A stretch of 64,000 nucleotides of DNA from Lathyrus oleraceus (lineage: Eukaryota > Streptophyta > Magnoliopsida > Fabales > Fabaceae). Position 1 is the first letter of the stretch. Each line of letters starts with the position of its first letter. A model generated the notes under the pieces. It ran no database searches. It saw only the letters and a list, made by a program, of their open reading frames with translations, and was not told the DNA's origin. Below are positions 24,929 through 35,650 of the stretch, one piece after another. A program made the translations under genes and the position numbers. The DNA is taken from the NCBI RefSeq assembly GCF_024323335.1, contig NC_066582.1, forward strand, positions 94,050,944 through 94,114,943, in the 5' to 3' direction.

Positions 24929-26367
24929 TACGGGAAATTCGATACAATACACAACGAATTTTTTCCCCTTAAGTCGGTCCTTAAGAATGAGCATGATCAG
25001 TGATAGAAAGAGTTTCATATCATGACGATTAAAATCTTTGATGTAGAATCAAATGAATGATCACAAGCGATAAACAATGGTCAATGGCTCTACTCAGTCC
25101 ACACGAACAGAGTGCCTTCAATCTCAGTGCTAGTTACTATGAATGAAGACTTTGAGAGAGAGGGATTACACTAAGGTTTCTCAAACTTATTTTCATTAAC
25201 TATAAAAACTTCTACATAAGGGTTCTACTTATAGAATCAATTGTCTGGGTAATAAGCTGAAAAAGCCCAACTTAAGTGCACCATATGTATAATTATAATA
25301 TTATATTATTATAATAACTATTTTTATAATAAACACATTATTATTAATATTATTATTATTATAATAATAATAACTATTATTATTATATTATACGGGGTTC
25401 CATATTCCACTTAAGTACATTGTACATTACAAAGTTCCATAATTCTCTTAAGTACACCATAACTTACGATGTTTCTTATTTATTCTATCTATCATCAATT
25501 TGTTCTTATGTATGTGACTTTGTAGGTTCTCATGACATTGACAATTATATTAAATCAGACATTTAATATAGTAAATAGTGAGTGATATCTAGAAATGCAT
25601 CACTACTATCTAAGTTATAAAAATGTCATGTGACTTGACAAAACCTTTTTGTGATAATGTTTGTGTGTAGAATTACCCTTATACCCTTATGTCTATATTT
25701 AACACACGTCATAGACCGTGTCACCCTTTTCCAATTCAATATTGGGCCCTTAGACATTTATCATGTTACACAACATATGAAAATTTCATCTAGGTCACTC
25801 GTGTCCCTCAGCATGATTTATGGAGTACACATCAACTGTCTTTATGGTCATCCAGTTACAAACAATGTTTGACCAACAATAAAGTACTTGACTCCACATC
25901 TAGGGTACATAGCAGTTTTATGTTGAAAGGTGGTATACACCACTATCACAATAAGAATAACTTATGACATTTTGCATAACATTCTATGTAGTATTCTCAT
26001 AAAACTTCAATCTAGTATAAATAATACTCTTAATATTCATGCATATGTGAAGACTTGATAACTCTTTAACCATGATCCATGAGATATGATCATCAGTCTA
26101 CCCATATAATAGTTTTAGTGCTTTAATATTATCCCACTTCATAATAAAACTCGATTATAGATACTTTAAGAATAATGTTCTTATGTTTAATGAGATCTCA
26201 TGATAAAGTCACGCTTAACATTTCATCAAACAAACTAGCTATTCTAGGGACTTTATTATTTTGGAAAAACAAACATAATAAAGAAATTCCTTTTAATTAA
26301 TAATAAATAATTCGATACAAGTACCAACTTTTAATAAAACTATTGGCCTATAGAGCTTACACTAACA
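24929..26367 (-). mobile_element. 5' LTR of a copia-type element
   Basis: The minus-strand 5' terminus TGTTAGTGTAAGCTC is at 26367, and the 3' end is at the primer site. About 1.44 kb. It includes an AT-only repeat block (25290-25395). No gag is seen on the internal side, so the element may be a non-autonomous large-derivative type; the second LTR was not found. Confidence 0.6.
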
Positions 26368-27709
26368 CTCCACTTTAAAGAATGAATGGGAATGGTACAT
26401 ACAAGGTACATTAGGGAATCTTTTTATTTTGTATGAATCATATTTACGATTTTATTTTGTGATTATGGTGCATGAAGTATGACTTTCAACAAGAAAATAT
26501 TATTTTATACTCCATTCAAGACTTCTGTAGTATCAGAATAAGGCAGTTGTAGAATGAAGTTGAGACTTCCCAAGATCCTTGGGTCGAAAAAGGGTTCAAA
26601 CAAGGAACACATATAATCAAGTAAATATGTCTACAAAACATAATCTTGAGCGAAAATTTGGGCCTAACAAGGTATTTGGGCCAAGATCAAGGGAAGATCT
26701 TGTGATATCAGCAGTTTTGAGTGTTCTACTATAACATAAGGGATATCTAGATTTAGATATGTGTTGGCTTAAACATTACTTGACTTTGAAGTAAAATGTT
26801 ATCTAGATTATCTGTTGTACCAAAAATTATGTATATTAATTTGTAAAATATTGGTAGACCTTACGAATTTTCAGTGATTTGCCATTCAAGACTAAACTAA
26901 ACCCAAAGCAAGGACGAAAGTGTTCAACCAGTATAAACTTGGTGTACAAATCTATATATCCATATCTCTTTACATTTTTGTATAATTTGCATGTTTATGT
27001 TCATTATTGTCTTCATAGATTCTATATTGATATATTTTATCTACTTATAGTGATTTATTTTATAAGCTTAGGTTTGTGATTGATCTACTTATTTTGATAA
27101 TATTTCTAGCAATTATGACTGCAAATACTTTTGTTGATAGATTGATCAGTCGATTAATTCAATTCAATTTGAGTCGTGTGTGAAAATTGAATCATGATAA
27201 TTGTTGAGTTACATGTTAAAGCAACTTAATTATTCCCAATATTGTGATTTTTTATTATCTAAATTAGATGTGATATTCATTCAATCATATGTTTTGTAAA
27301 ACCCCTGCTATCTTTCGCTTCAGTTAGCAAACTACGCATTCATTTGTAAAACTCTGATTTTTTTAATTTATTTATTTAAGAATCTGTATTAGGGGAATGA
27401 CTTATTCAACCCGCTTCAAGACCATTCAGTTTATATATTCTATCTCATCAAAATACATAATCATTTTAACTCGAAAACAATCAAACATATTAGAATTAGA
27501 ATCAATTTTACACATCCAAAACCAATTTTAAATGCTCCAAAACGTAAAACCAAATATACAAAGATTAACATAGACTATCATACTATTATTTATGATACTA
27601 TCAAATAAAAAAGTACTCAATTCAATTTTAATTGTTGTCTCATTTATAAAAAAATATTTTTATTTAATTTTCATTTTTAAAGTCTAATATAATTATAGAC
27701 TCATAGTAT
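26368..27709. other. Intergenic, probably decayed copia LTR
   Basis: No gene seen. TTATTCAACCCGCTTCAAGACC near 27402 resembles the end of SIRE-type LTRs (TATTCAACCCCCC...TCTAGATC), so 26470-27440 may be an old plus-strand LTR. The stretch 27460-27700 is AT-rich with nothing recognised. Confidence 0.3.
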
Positions 27710-28400
27710 CGAGATGCATGTTTTTTAGATGATATAGTTCTTTTTGGAGAGTCGAAGAAGAATTTAAATGAGAGGTTGGAAACTTGAAGATGAGCTTTAA
27801 AAACACATGATTTTCATCTAAATAGAAGTAGGACAGTGTATATGGAATGTCAGTTCAACAAAAGAAGAAGCGTTTTTAACCTAGAGGTGAAAGTTGGAGA
27901 CCATATTACCACCCAAGTAACACGGTTTAAAAGAATCTTGGGTCCGTAATACAAAATGATGCAGAAGTAGAAGCAGATGTAAACCATCAAATTTAAGCTG
28001 AGTAATTAAAATGGAGAAATGCATCAAGTGTTTTATGTGATGTAAGAGTACCGTTCAAGTTGAAGCGAAAGTTTTATCGGACAGCGGTAAGACATGCGAT
28101 TTTATATGAAACAGAATGTAGGATGGTTAAAAATTAACATGAAAATAAAATAAGTATAGCAAAGATGAGGATGAGGTGGTGGATGTGTGGTAAGACTCGA
28201 CATGATATAATTAAAAATTAAAATATTAGAGAGAGTGTTGGGATAACCTCTATAGTGAAGAAGATGATTGAAAATGGACTTAAGCGATTTGAGCATACAG
28301 AGAGAAGATCAATAAATTCTGAAGTAAGGAGAATAGAACCGAAGAGAATACAACCGAAGAGAAAATAATCGATCCCTAAGTTAATGTCATAAAGCTTAAT
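27710..28400 (+). pseudogene. RTE-clade LINE reverse transcriptase, 3' part
   Basis: The catalytic block reads as DDIVLFGESKKNLNERLET from 27728. Then come FHLNRSRTVYMECQFNKR, VKVGDHITTQVTRFK and, after several stops and frameshifts, blocks resembling MRWWMCGKTRHD. This order matches the thumb and C-terminal part of plant RTE reverse transcriptases, which copy LINE RNA at the insertion site. The residue before DD is not the usual Ala, the 5' part and endonuclease are absent, and no TTG tail follows. It lies about 200 bases upstream of the host gene. Confidence 0.75.
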
Positions 28401-28610
28401 AGTTGTCATTGGATAATTATAGACCTTTAATTATTTATTATAAAAAACTAAAAAAACTAAAATATTTAATAATTAATAATATATATTATTAAAAAAATGG
28501 CTACTCTGCATACCCAAAAAACAAGAAAAAAGCGATCGCTGTTATTCATTGTATCGTGAAAAATCATCATCTCGTATCAACAACTCTCGATCTCGACCGA
28601 TCCCAAACCC
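28401..28610 (+). promoter_or_regulatory. Putative promoter and 5' UTR of the small membrane-protein gene
   Basis: AT-rich stretch (28410-28495) followed by a more balanced leader to the ATG. No clear TATA box can be singled out among the TATATATTATT runs near 28481. Assigned by position only. Confidence 0.35.
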
Positions 28611-31600
28611 ATGGCGCCGCCGCAGTCGTCGTCGTCGCCGTTCGATCCATTCAACCAGTTCTGTCTACCCTTCCATTCACTAATTATTCACTTTTCGTAT
28701 TCATCTCCATGATTAACTTTTTCACGTTTTCCATTTCTTAACTGCTATAGAGAACCTGTTGCTAGAAAGAAGAACAATGGAGCCCCAATTAAGTTCCTTT
28801 TGCCTCTCATATATGCACCTGTTCTACCTCTAAGTTAGTTTCTTCATTTTTGTCCCCTTTCATTCAAATATTTATTGTTTATTCATTCATGAATTAATTT
28901 CTGTTGTTTTTTTTATATATAATTTCAGTTCGTTTGTCGCTGCGGAGTAAACCTGTTCTAAGAGATCGTTTGTTTACAGCTGTGTTGGTTGGGGCTTTGG
29001 CCCATGGAGGCTATTTGATGTATCCTTTTTTTCTTCTTCTGTAAATTCAATGGTTATGATATGAATTTTGCATGTGCTTTTGTTGGTAGTTTAGTTTTTC
29101 TAAAGATGTTATGATATACTATTGTAACTTAATTTTGGTCATTGCATGCTTGAGATTCTCAATTAGAGTTAAGAAACTGATATTTAGGGTTTTCTGTTCT
29201 ATTTCAAAATAGGTTTCAAGGTTTGAGAATAGTTTGGGGGCATAATATTTTAGTTTAGATGATATATTTTTCCCTTGTTTGATTGTAGGGTTTTAAAAAC
29301 GGTCTGCGACCGTGAAAATGGTCGCGACAAAATGGTATTGCAAATGCCAATACCGATACTGTTATCACCGTTGTTAGGTTAAAGAACAAATTATGGCTAA
29401 TTCATACTGTGACGACCGAATCAGTGTCGCTACCCCTGTACCAACCGAAAACACGAAAGTCTTTACGCGACCCGACCGGTGTTTAAAACCCTGAATGCAG
29501 TAAATTGGATGACTCAATGAAGTGTTTATAGCATAAGGGCTTATCATATAAGTGTTTATGTTTAAGCTATAAAGTCGAACTGTTTTTTAGATCTTATAAA
29601 CAATTTTCATAAGCTATCTTAGTGCTAATGTTCATAAGCTTAAAATTAAAACTAATATCATAAATTGTTTTCATAACTTCTCTAAACAGTCTTACAAGTT
29701 GTTAAGAGTCCCACATCAGATAATATATGATTTGCACATGTGTATACAAGTGGGGGCAGTCCTCACTCTACCAGCCGGTTTTATAGGGTTGAGTTAGGTC
29801 CAACCACATTTCTTAAAATGGTATCAAGAACCTGATTTAAGATCCTGTGGGCCACCTACTATGGTTTCCGCTATCGGGCCAACCACCATTTATTTTCACG
29901 CTCCAGTTGTCTAGTCCTGAGCGTGAGGGTGTGTGTTAAGAGTCCCACATCGGACGATATATGGTTTGAACATGTGTTTATAAGTAGGGACAATCCTCAC
30001 TTTACCAATCGGTTTTGTAGGGTTGAGTTAGATCCAACCACATTTCTTAACACAAGTAGTGTTTATGCCGCTCAAGTAAGTCAATCTAATTAGGTCTTAT
30101 CCTGATCTTTTTCATTTTGGGATTTTGAATGGATGTTTTGTGTTTTACTTACTAGAGTTTGAATTGCTTCTCTGAGTCTATTGGAGGTTGGATATGTAAT
30201 ACTTGTTAGCTTTTGCTTTGTTGGTTTTTGTGAGTAGACAGAGAAAGGGGAAATAACATGATAGGGCTCTGACCTCATCTTATCTGGTTATTGTCAATGC
30301 TAAGCACCAAAAATAGAAGCGCCTTTCCCATAATGTTTTTGAGACACCTAAAGGTCCATTTGTTCTGAGAAAATGTTTTCTACTTTTATTCCATGTTTAT
30401 CTTGTCACTTTGTTTCTTGTTTCCAAGTTTTCTGTAGCAACCAATGCAAACAATCAGAATATTTGTCATACTAAACTTTGAAAATGGATAACAGAGAGAA
30501 AATGGAAAGCAAAATAGTACTTTTGTAATTGAAAATGAATATAGGAAATGAAATCAAGAAATAATTGCAAACTGATCAGGTCCTAAAATTTTGGTGTGGT
30601 GAGTAATTTTTCTGTTGTTAAACTGGATTCACTATATTCAATGAAGCGTTAACTTTAGTCAAAATTTGATTGTTAAGAAGGGGCTTAGAATCACAGCTTA
30701 TGTATCTTTCCCTGAATTTCTTCGCAAAATAATTTTTATGTGTCAACTAGATATCACTAACCCCACTTATTGGGATAAGACTTGGTTGTTGTTGTTGTTA
30801 TTGTTTTTGTTTACTAGATGTTACTAACAATGACTGTTATTTATTGATTTTCAATACTGTTGTTTCCAATTTCAGTTAATCTTCATTCATTACGGTTATA
30901 ATGCTATAATTTGACTTTAGAGGAGGTAGCCGAAGGGTTAAGATCAGTTAGGGTGTTGAGGATTGGTATTTAGGACTGCCGACTGCTAACTAGTCCAATA
31001 GTATTGTAAAAAGGGAATACTTCAACTCCAATGATGGACGAATAAGGTTTGTTTGGCATTTTCATTTTTATGCATTACTCATACATTGCCCTTTACCAGA
31101 AGTCAAAGTCATGATATTATGTATGTAGACAGAAGTAGTTGGAGTCCAAGATCAGTTTATGAATGTTGAAATTTTCATTGCTACTACCAGAGCCGTCTCA
31201 TGATTTTGGAGACAATGTGTAGGTTAGTCACAGTTTACCAAAGGAAAAATAAATAAAGATTCTATTTAATTACGATTTAACCTAACAAATATTTATGAGC
31301 TCCATTTAGCTATAGCTTAACCCTGAAAAATATGAGATCCTGTGCAGTAGCCTGCTTTGCACACCCTCATTGATGGCCATAGCCACATCTAACCCTAAAT
31401 GAGTTATGACAGTAAATAGGGCATATGCAAGCCAGAGTGATACTAAAAAGATGTTCATTCTTCATTAATATTTGGATTTTGAAAGGTATCAAACTGTAGA
31501 ATACAATAACTAATAAATGGCCAAATATATGTGTGGAAAGCATTCCATTTCCCACTCACATGTTGTCTAGTCTTGTCAAATTTATATGCTATATTTTCTT

Positions 31601-31793
31601 GTATAACTAGAGTTAAATTTCATTCATTGGATGGTAACATAACTTGTAAGTTTCTAACTCAGAATTTTGACCTTGTAATTGGGCAAATTCAAGAGTCCAT
31701 CGACTACTTTTTCTGTCAATCTATATTTTCTTGTCATGTTTCTCCTTAATGGCAATACTCAGAACGGATTTGTATGATGCTGAGAGTAAATGA
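28611..31793 (+). CDS. Small two-helix membrane protein, four exons
   Basis: Likely the only host gene. Exon 1 starts at ATG 28611 (MAPPQSSSSPFDPFNQF). Exon 2 is 28751-28833 (EPVARKKNNGAPIKFLLPLI then YAPVLPL). Exon 3 is 28929-29019 (RLSLRSKPVLRDRLFTAVLV then GALAHGGYL). Exon 4 is 31763-31793 (TDLYDAESK, stop TGA). Acceptors CTATAG, TTTCAG and CTCAG and donors GTTAGT and GTATCC are present, and phases of exons 2-4 agree. Two hydrophobic segments separated by a basic loop suggest a small membrane protein; I recall similar plant proteins of unknown function. The exon 1 donor is unclear: GT at 28663 would create a stop across the junction, while GT at 28697 keeps a 96-residue frame but leaves a 54-base intron. 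The last intron, 2743 bp, is loaded with small transposons. Confidence 0.7.
29288..29492. mobile_element. MITE, probably hAT-like, in intron 3
   Basis: Ends GGGTTTTAAAAACGGTC and GACCGGTGTTTAAAACCCT are inverted repeats. Flanks GATTGTAG (29281-29288) and GAATGCAG (29493-29500) agree at six of eight bases, as an old 8-base target duplication would. About 200 bp with no coding capacity. Confidence 0.6.
29521..30075. mobile_element. Legume MITE, split by the TRIM element
   Basis: The left part (29521-29699) holds repeated ATAAGTGTTTATG, CATAAGCTAT and AAACAGTCTTACAAGT motifs. The right part after the TRIM resumes AGTGTTTATGC. The start AGTGTTTATAGCATAAG and the end mirror each other imperfectly. 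I know this motif set as a common legume MITE; exact ends are uncertain. Confidence 0.5.
29700..30052 (+). mobile_element. Complete TRIM retrotransposon, 353 bp
   Basis: Two 119-base LTRs, 29700-29818 and 29934-30052, start TGTTAAGAGTCCCACATC and end TTTCTTAACA (AAAA in the left copy). The 115-base interior begins with a primer site TGGTATCAAGAACC at 29819 and ends in a GAGCGTGAGGGTGTG purine-rich tract. The 5-base duplication CAAGT flanks it (29695-29699 and 30053-30057). It carries no protein and needs helper enzymes. Confidence 0.9.
30762..30812 (+). mobile_element. 51-base RTE LINE tail with target duplication
   Basis: CCCACTTATTGGGATAAGAC followed by (TTG)n is the 3' end typical of plant RTE LINEs. 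It is flanked by ACTAGATATCACTAAC (30746-30761) and ACTAGATGTTACTAAC (30813-30828), 14 of 16 bases equal, so this is a severely 5'-truncated insertion. Confidence 0.7.
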
Positions 31794-31850
31794 TTATGCA
31801 GAGCATGTATCGGGCGATAGATCAGTAATGTTTACATCACAACCTCAAGT

Positions 31851-31910
31851 CCTCAATAAATTATTTGACTTCTGTTTACTCCTCAATAAATTATTTGACT
31901 TCTGTTTACT
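31851..31910 (+). repeat. Perfect tandem duplication, 2 x 30 bases
   Basis: The unit starts CCTCAATAAATTATTTGACT; the second copy (31881-31910) is identical and a third starts at 31911. It lies 58 bases after the stop codon of the small gene, so probably in its 3' UTR. Confidence 0.9.
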
Positions 31911-32520
31911 CCTCAATATCCTGGTAAACACCTTATATAGATCAAATACTGTCATGTATGGATATTTTTTCTCCAATTCCTTTTAGAGATTATTTGTGCC
32001 ATGTACTATTTGAATTTGAGAATTGCATCTTGTATTGCGGAGTTAGCTTCTAGTTGAATAATTCTGGAATTTGGAGTCTGTTATTGATCTCCTCCAAGTG
32101 TTAAAATGTGAGCTAAGTAATCCTATTTTTGCCACCTTATATAAATGCTACTTGCTCAGGCGAGTCTTATCAGTTTGACACAGACTTTTGTGTTACACGG
32201 TCTTATAGGATTCAGAACTTTGATACAAAAAAATGTGGATTCAGAGCATCAATATTCAACTTATCCGTATTTTAGTCATGAACAGAAACAGATTTTTCGC
32301 AGTTAGAACTGATTTATGGTTTAAATAAACCACTAAGATGAAAAAGATGGCAGTGATGCAGGATTTGGTGTTTCATGTTTTCATTTTACATGACAAAAGA
32401 GATGAGTAGTTATGCTATCTGTAAACAAACTTGGTTGCTATCTAGATTTCATTTATGTGAAACTACCTTTAGCCTTTAGCAGTTCCTGCCCATTACGAAT
32501 GACTGTTGTAAACTTGTGTT

Positions 32521-32698
32521 TCTTAAAAGAAAGACTTGCAAAAATGGTACACTCTCTCGTCACTATTATAAGTAACAAAAATGATTTTGATTCATTAAAT
32601 AATTGATGTTCTTAAAAGAAAGACTTGCAAAAATGGTACACTCTCTCGTCACTATTATAAGTAACAAAAATGATTTTGATTCATTAAATAATTGATGT
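32521..32698 (+). repeat. Perfect tandem duplication, 2 x 89 bases
   Basis: Copies 32521-32609 and 32610-32698 start TCTTAAAAGAAAGACTTGC and look identical throughout, so the duplication is recent or an assembly artefact. Confidence 0.85.
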
Positions 32699-33137
32699 TT
32701 CTGATAATGATCTTGCTATAGGACCTTAATTTTTGGTGAGTACTTCTTCCATCCTTAGTGGTAGAGAAATATCATTTGAAAATTTAAAAATATCATTCTG
32801 AATTTGGAAATATATTTGTGGACATATTCAAATACATCAAATTCATATTTAACTGAGTCATACCTATATTTTGTAAAAAAAAAGGTTTGAAAATATACTT
32901 TTAGAATGAATTTGGAAGTATACTTTCGCAGAGATCCACATACCCAATTTCTCCTTGAATTATTTAACCGACAGTTACATAAGAATAAATAAAGCATTTT
33001 AATTTTAAGCTCCTTATAAAATTCAAAGCGTGTGGTTGTCTAATGAGGGAGCTAGTGATAGCACCACGTTTGACATTTTAATTTTAAGCTCCAATTTTAG
33101 AAGTATTCCGTAGGGAAGATATGGGTGAGAATAATAT

Positions 33138-33346
33138 TGTTAAATATAATTTAGATTATTTTAATTTAGTTTGCATTTGAATTTACTTTAGATCATGATT
33201 AGTATATAAATCAAGTATGATTTTAGTTTGTAATGAGAATTTGATCCATAATTGAATTTTTCAAAATTCGGTTAGAAAGTTACTTACAACTTTTCTCTCT
33301 TCCATCATCATCATCTTCATCTTCTTCCTTCTTGTGCACCAACGAT
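33138..33346 (+). mobile_element. Short 5' LTR of a copia element
   Basis: Starts TGTTAAATATAATTTAG at 33138 and ends before TGATATATAGAGCTC (33347), a decayed initiator-Met primer site in which TGGTATCAGAGC was the likely original. The copia gag follows. About 0.2 kb; boundaries rest on these two points. Confidence 0.5.
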
Positions 33347-33579
33347 TGATATATAGAGCTCTAGTTCAGATCCACGGAAAACACCAAGAGAAACACGAGT
33401 GAACGTGAGACGTGTGTGATTGATTTAGGTTCTGAATTTCACAGTGAATTGAAGTTCGAAATCATAATAGAATCACATTTTTTGATTCTGAGGAATTGGA
33501 AAACATATGTGTTTGGTGAGATCTGAGTGAATTCTTGCACAAGATCGAAGACGAACGGTGAAAACGGTAGCTTGAACAC

Positions 33580-34810
33580 ATAGTTTCCAGTCTTTGATGG
33601 AAATAATTGGAATCGATGGATGATTCAAATGCGTGTGTTGTTTGGCGCTCAGGATGTTCTTAATCTCGTCAATGAGGGTTATACAGCTGTTGCAACAAAT
33701 GCAACTGAAACATAAAGAAACACACATAGAGAAACGAGGAAGAAGGATAAGAAGACATTGTTCTATATTCATCAGTGTGTGTATATGTGATTGTGTTTGA
33801 GAAGATCGTTGATTCAACGACGAAGAAGGTTGCGTGGGACACACTGGTACAATGCTAAAAGGTGATGCATCAATGAAGAAGATGAAGCTTTAGTCTCTAC
33901 GTAAGCAGTATGAGAATCTCAACATGAAGAACAATGAGAATGTACCTGATTACATCTCTAGAGTGATTCTGATCACAAATAAGATGAAATCTTGTGGAGA
34001 GACTATCTCTGAACAAGTAATCATTGAAAAGGTACTGAGATCATTTACTCCTCAGTTTGATTACATTGTTGTGGCAATTGAACATTCTAAAAATATTAGC
34101 ACCATGAGAATTGAAGAGTTGCAGAGCAGTTTAGAGGCACACGAGTTGTGTTTGACTGAGAGAACCTCTAAAAGAGAGGTAAAACAGACTCTGAAGGTGT
34201 CTTCTGGTAAAAAGAATTAGAAGCAGACTTGGTTAGAGGACAAGAATTGGTCAGAGGCCAAGAAGAGGCACGGTGGTGGTTATCAGAAGTTAGAAGTCTC
34301 CAACTTTGATGAGAAGAAACAACGGAAGGGAAATGAGAAGTTTGACAAGAAGAAGATTCAATGTTATTGTTGTAAGAAGTTTTGTCACTTTGCTGCTGAC
34401 TGTTGGTCAAACAAGGAAAGGAAATCAGAGAAGTAAACATAGCCAGAGGAGAGTCTGATGATGAACCCGTGTTATTGATGGCTTCTTAATCTGATTGAGG
34501 ATATTTGCTAGACTGGTGGTATATGAACATTGACTGCTCAAATCACCTAACTAGAAACAAACAATGGCTGATTAATTTTAACTCTAGAAAGAGGACAAAG
34601 ATCAAATGTGCTAATGATAAGTATTTGAATGCTGAAGGAATGGGAAATATCAAGGTCGGAGTGAAGAATGAAAAAACTATTCTGATCAAGGATATTTGGT
34701 ATGCTCCTGGCATGAAGAGCAATCTGATGAGTGTATGTCAACTAATTGAGAAAGTATTCTCAATTATTATGAAGGACAATCTCTTGAAGTTGTATGGTTT
34801 TGATTAGAAG
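33580..34810 (+). pseudogene. gag-pol: Copia gag and protease, broken
   Basis: Gag begins near 33585 with WNRWMIQMRVLFGAQDVLN, is frameshifted across 33700-33900, then reads cleanly at 33924-34220 (ENVPDYISRVILITNKMKSC, then EKVLRSFTPQFDYIVVAIEH), the typical UBN2-type copia gag. A stop at 34218-34220 precedes the zinc knuckle CYCCKKFGHFAADC near 34360-34402. The protease segment at 34505-34807 has NIDCSNHLT where the family has DTGCS, so the catalytic Asp is replaced by Asn-Ile-Asp, and continues to IWYAPGMKSNLMSVCQL. After 34810 the element is cut by an LTR; integrase is missing and part of the RT reappears at 39600. Confidence 0.85.
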
Positions 34811-34849
34811 CTGATTATATGCAGTATGAACAAGGAAACTGAAAGTGTG

Positions 34850-35650
34850 AAAACACAAGAAATGGGGGTTTGAATTGGGTTTTACAAGCAAAAGCTTTTT
34901 CCAAAACAAGAACACCACTAACAAGTTAATAACAAAGAGATAAAAACACAAGTATTTTTCTCTTGATTCACTTGAAACTCAAAGCTACTCCCCTCCATCC
35001 GCCAAGGTGATTTTGCCTTATACACAAGGACTTAATCCACTATAATCAATAGATTACAATAATCACAAGAATAACCTTCTTTGTCTTCTCAAGGATCCAA
35101 TTATACCCTAGTCTCCTTAAGGACTCACAAAGAACAACCTTCTTTATCTTCTCAAGGATAACCTCCTTAAGGAATCAAACAGACAGTTTGAATAATATTT
35201 TGTGTGTTACAAGATGCTTCTATACAAGCATATTTTACACAAATGAATAACAAACAATTAAAGAAAAATTATGTACAAACAAATGATAACATTTCACAGA
35301 GAAAATAGACTTGTCAAAATATTATGTCACCAACGCTTTTCTTCAAGTCTCTAAGTCTCACTTATATAGTATAAGAAGAAGACCGTTGGAGGGAAAAGTG
35401 GGGAAAGCTCATAGAGCGATTGTCCACTGTTGGATGGAAAATGAGTGATATTGTGTACTGTCCTTCGCCCATAAAATCAGTGACATGTGTGATGTATAGT
35501 ATTGTCCTTGCCCATAAAATCAGGTAGTGGAGAGGATGTTCAATTTATACTATGTACTATTTGATCATATTCCCATTTGATCTTATCTTTAAGTTCATTG
35601 ACTTCTGATGAAAGTTGATGAAGAATGAAATGAAGAAACATAAAGTTGGA
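34850..35650 (-). mobile_element. Copia-type LTR fragment
   Basis: The minus strand has TATA-like CTATATAAGTGAG near 35366-35354 and a downstream block with repeated TCCTTGAGAAGA motifs (35160-35080), as in SIRE-type LTRs. The left end reads GTGAAAACACAAGAAATGGGG, a common 3' end of such LTRs. Both termini are uncertain, and it adjoins the Ogre-type LTR at 35651. Confidence 0.45.

Larger units (their letters stand above)
31794..33137. other. 3' UTR and downstream flank of the host gene
   Basis: No further gene recognised. The 3' UTR begins at 31794; a polyadenylation site could not be fixed. Two exact tandem duplications lie here (31851-31910 and 32521-32698). At 33000-33110 the words TTTTAATTTTAAGCTCC occur twice. 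Confidence 0.4.

Noticed and set aside
28556..28741. ORF reading through the start of the small gene in another frame
   Set aside because: It begins at GTG, not used as a start in plant nuclear genes, and shadows exon 1.
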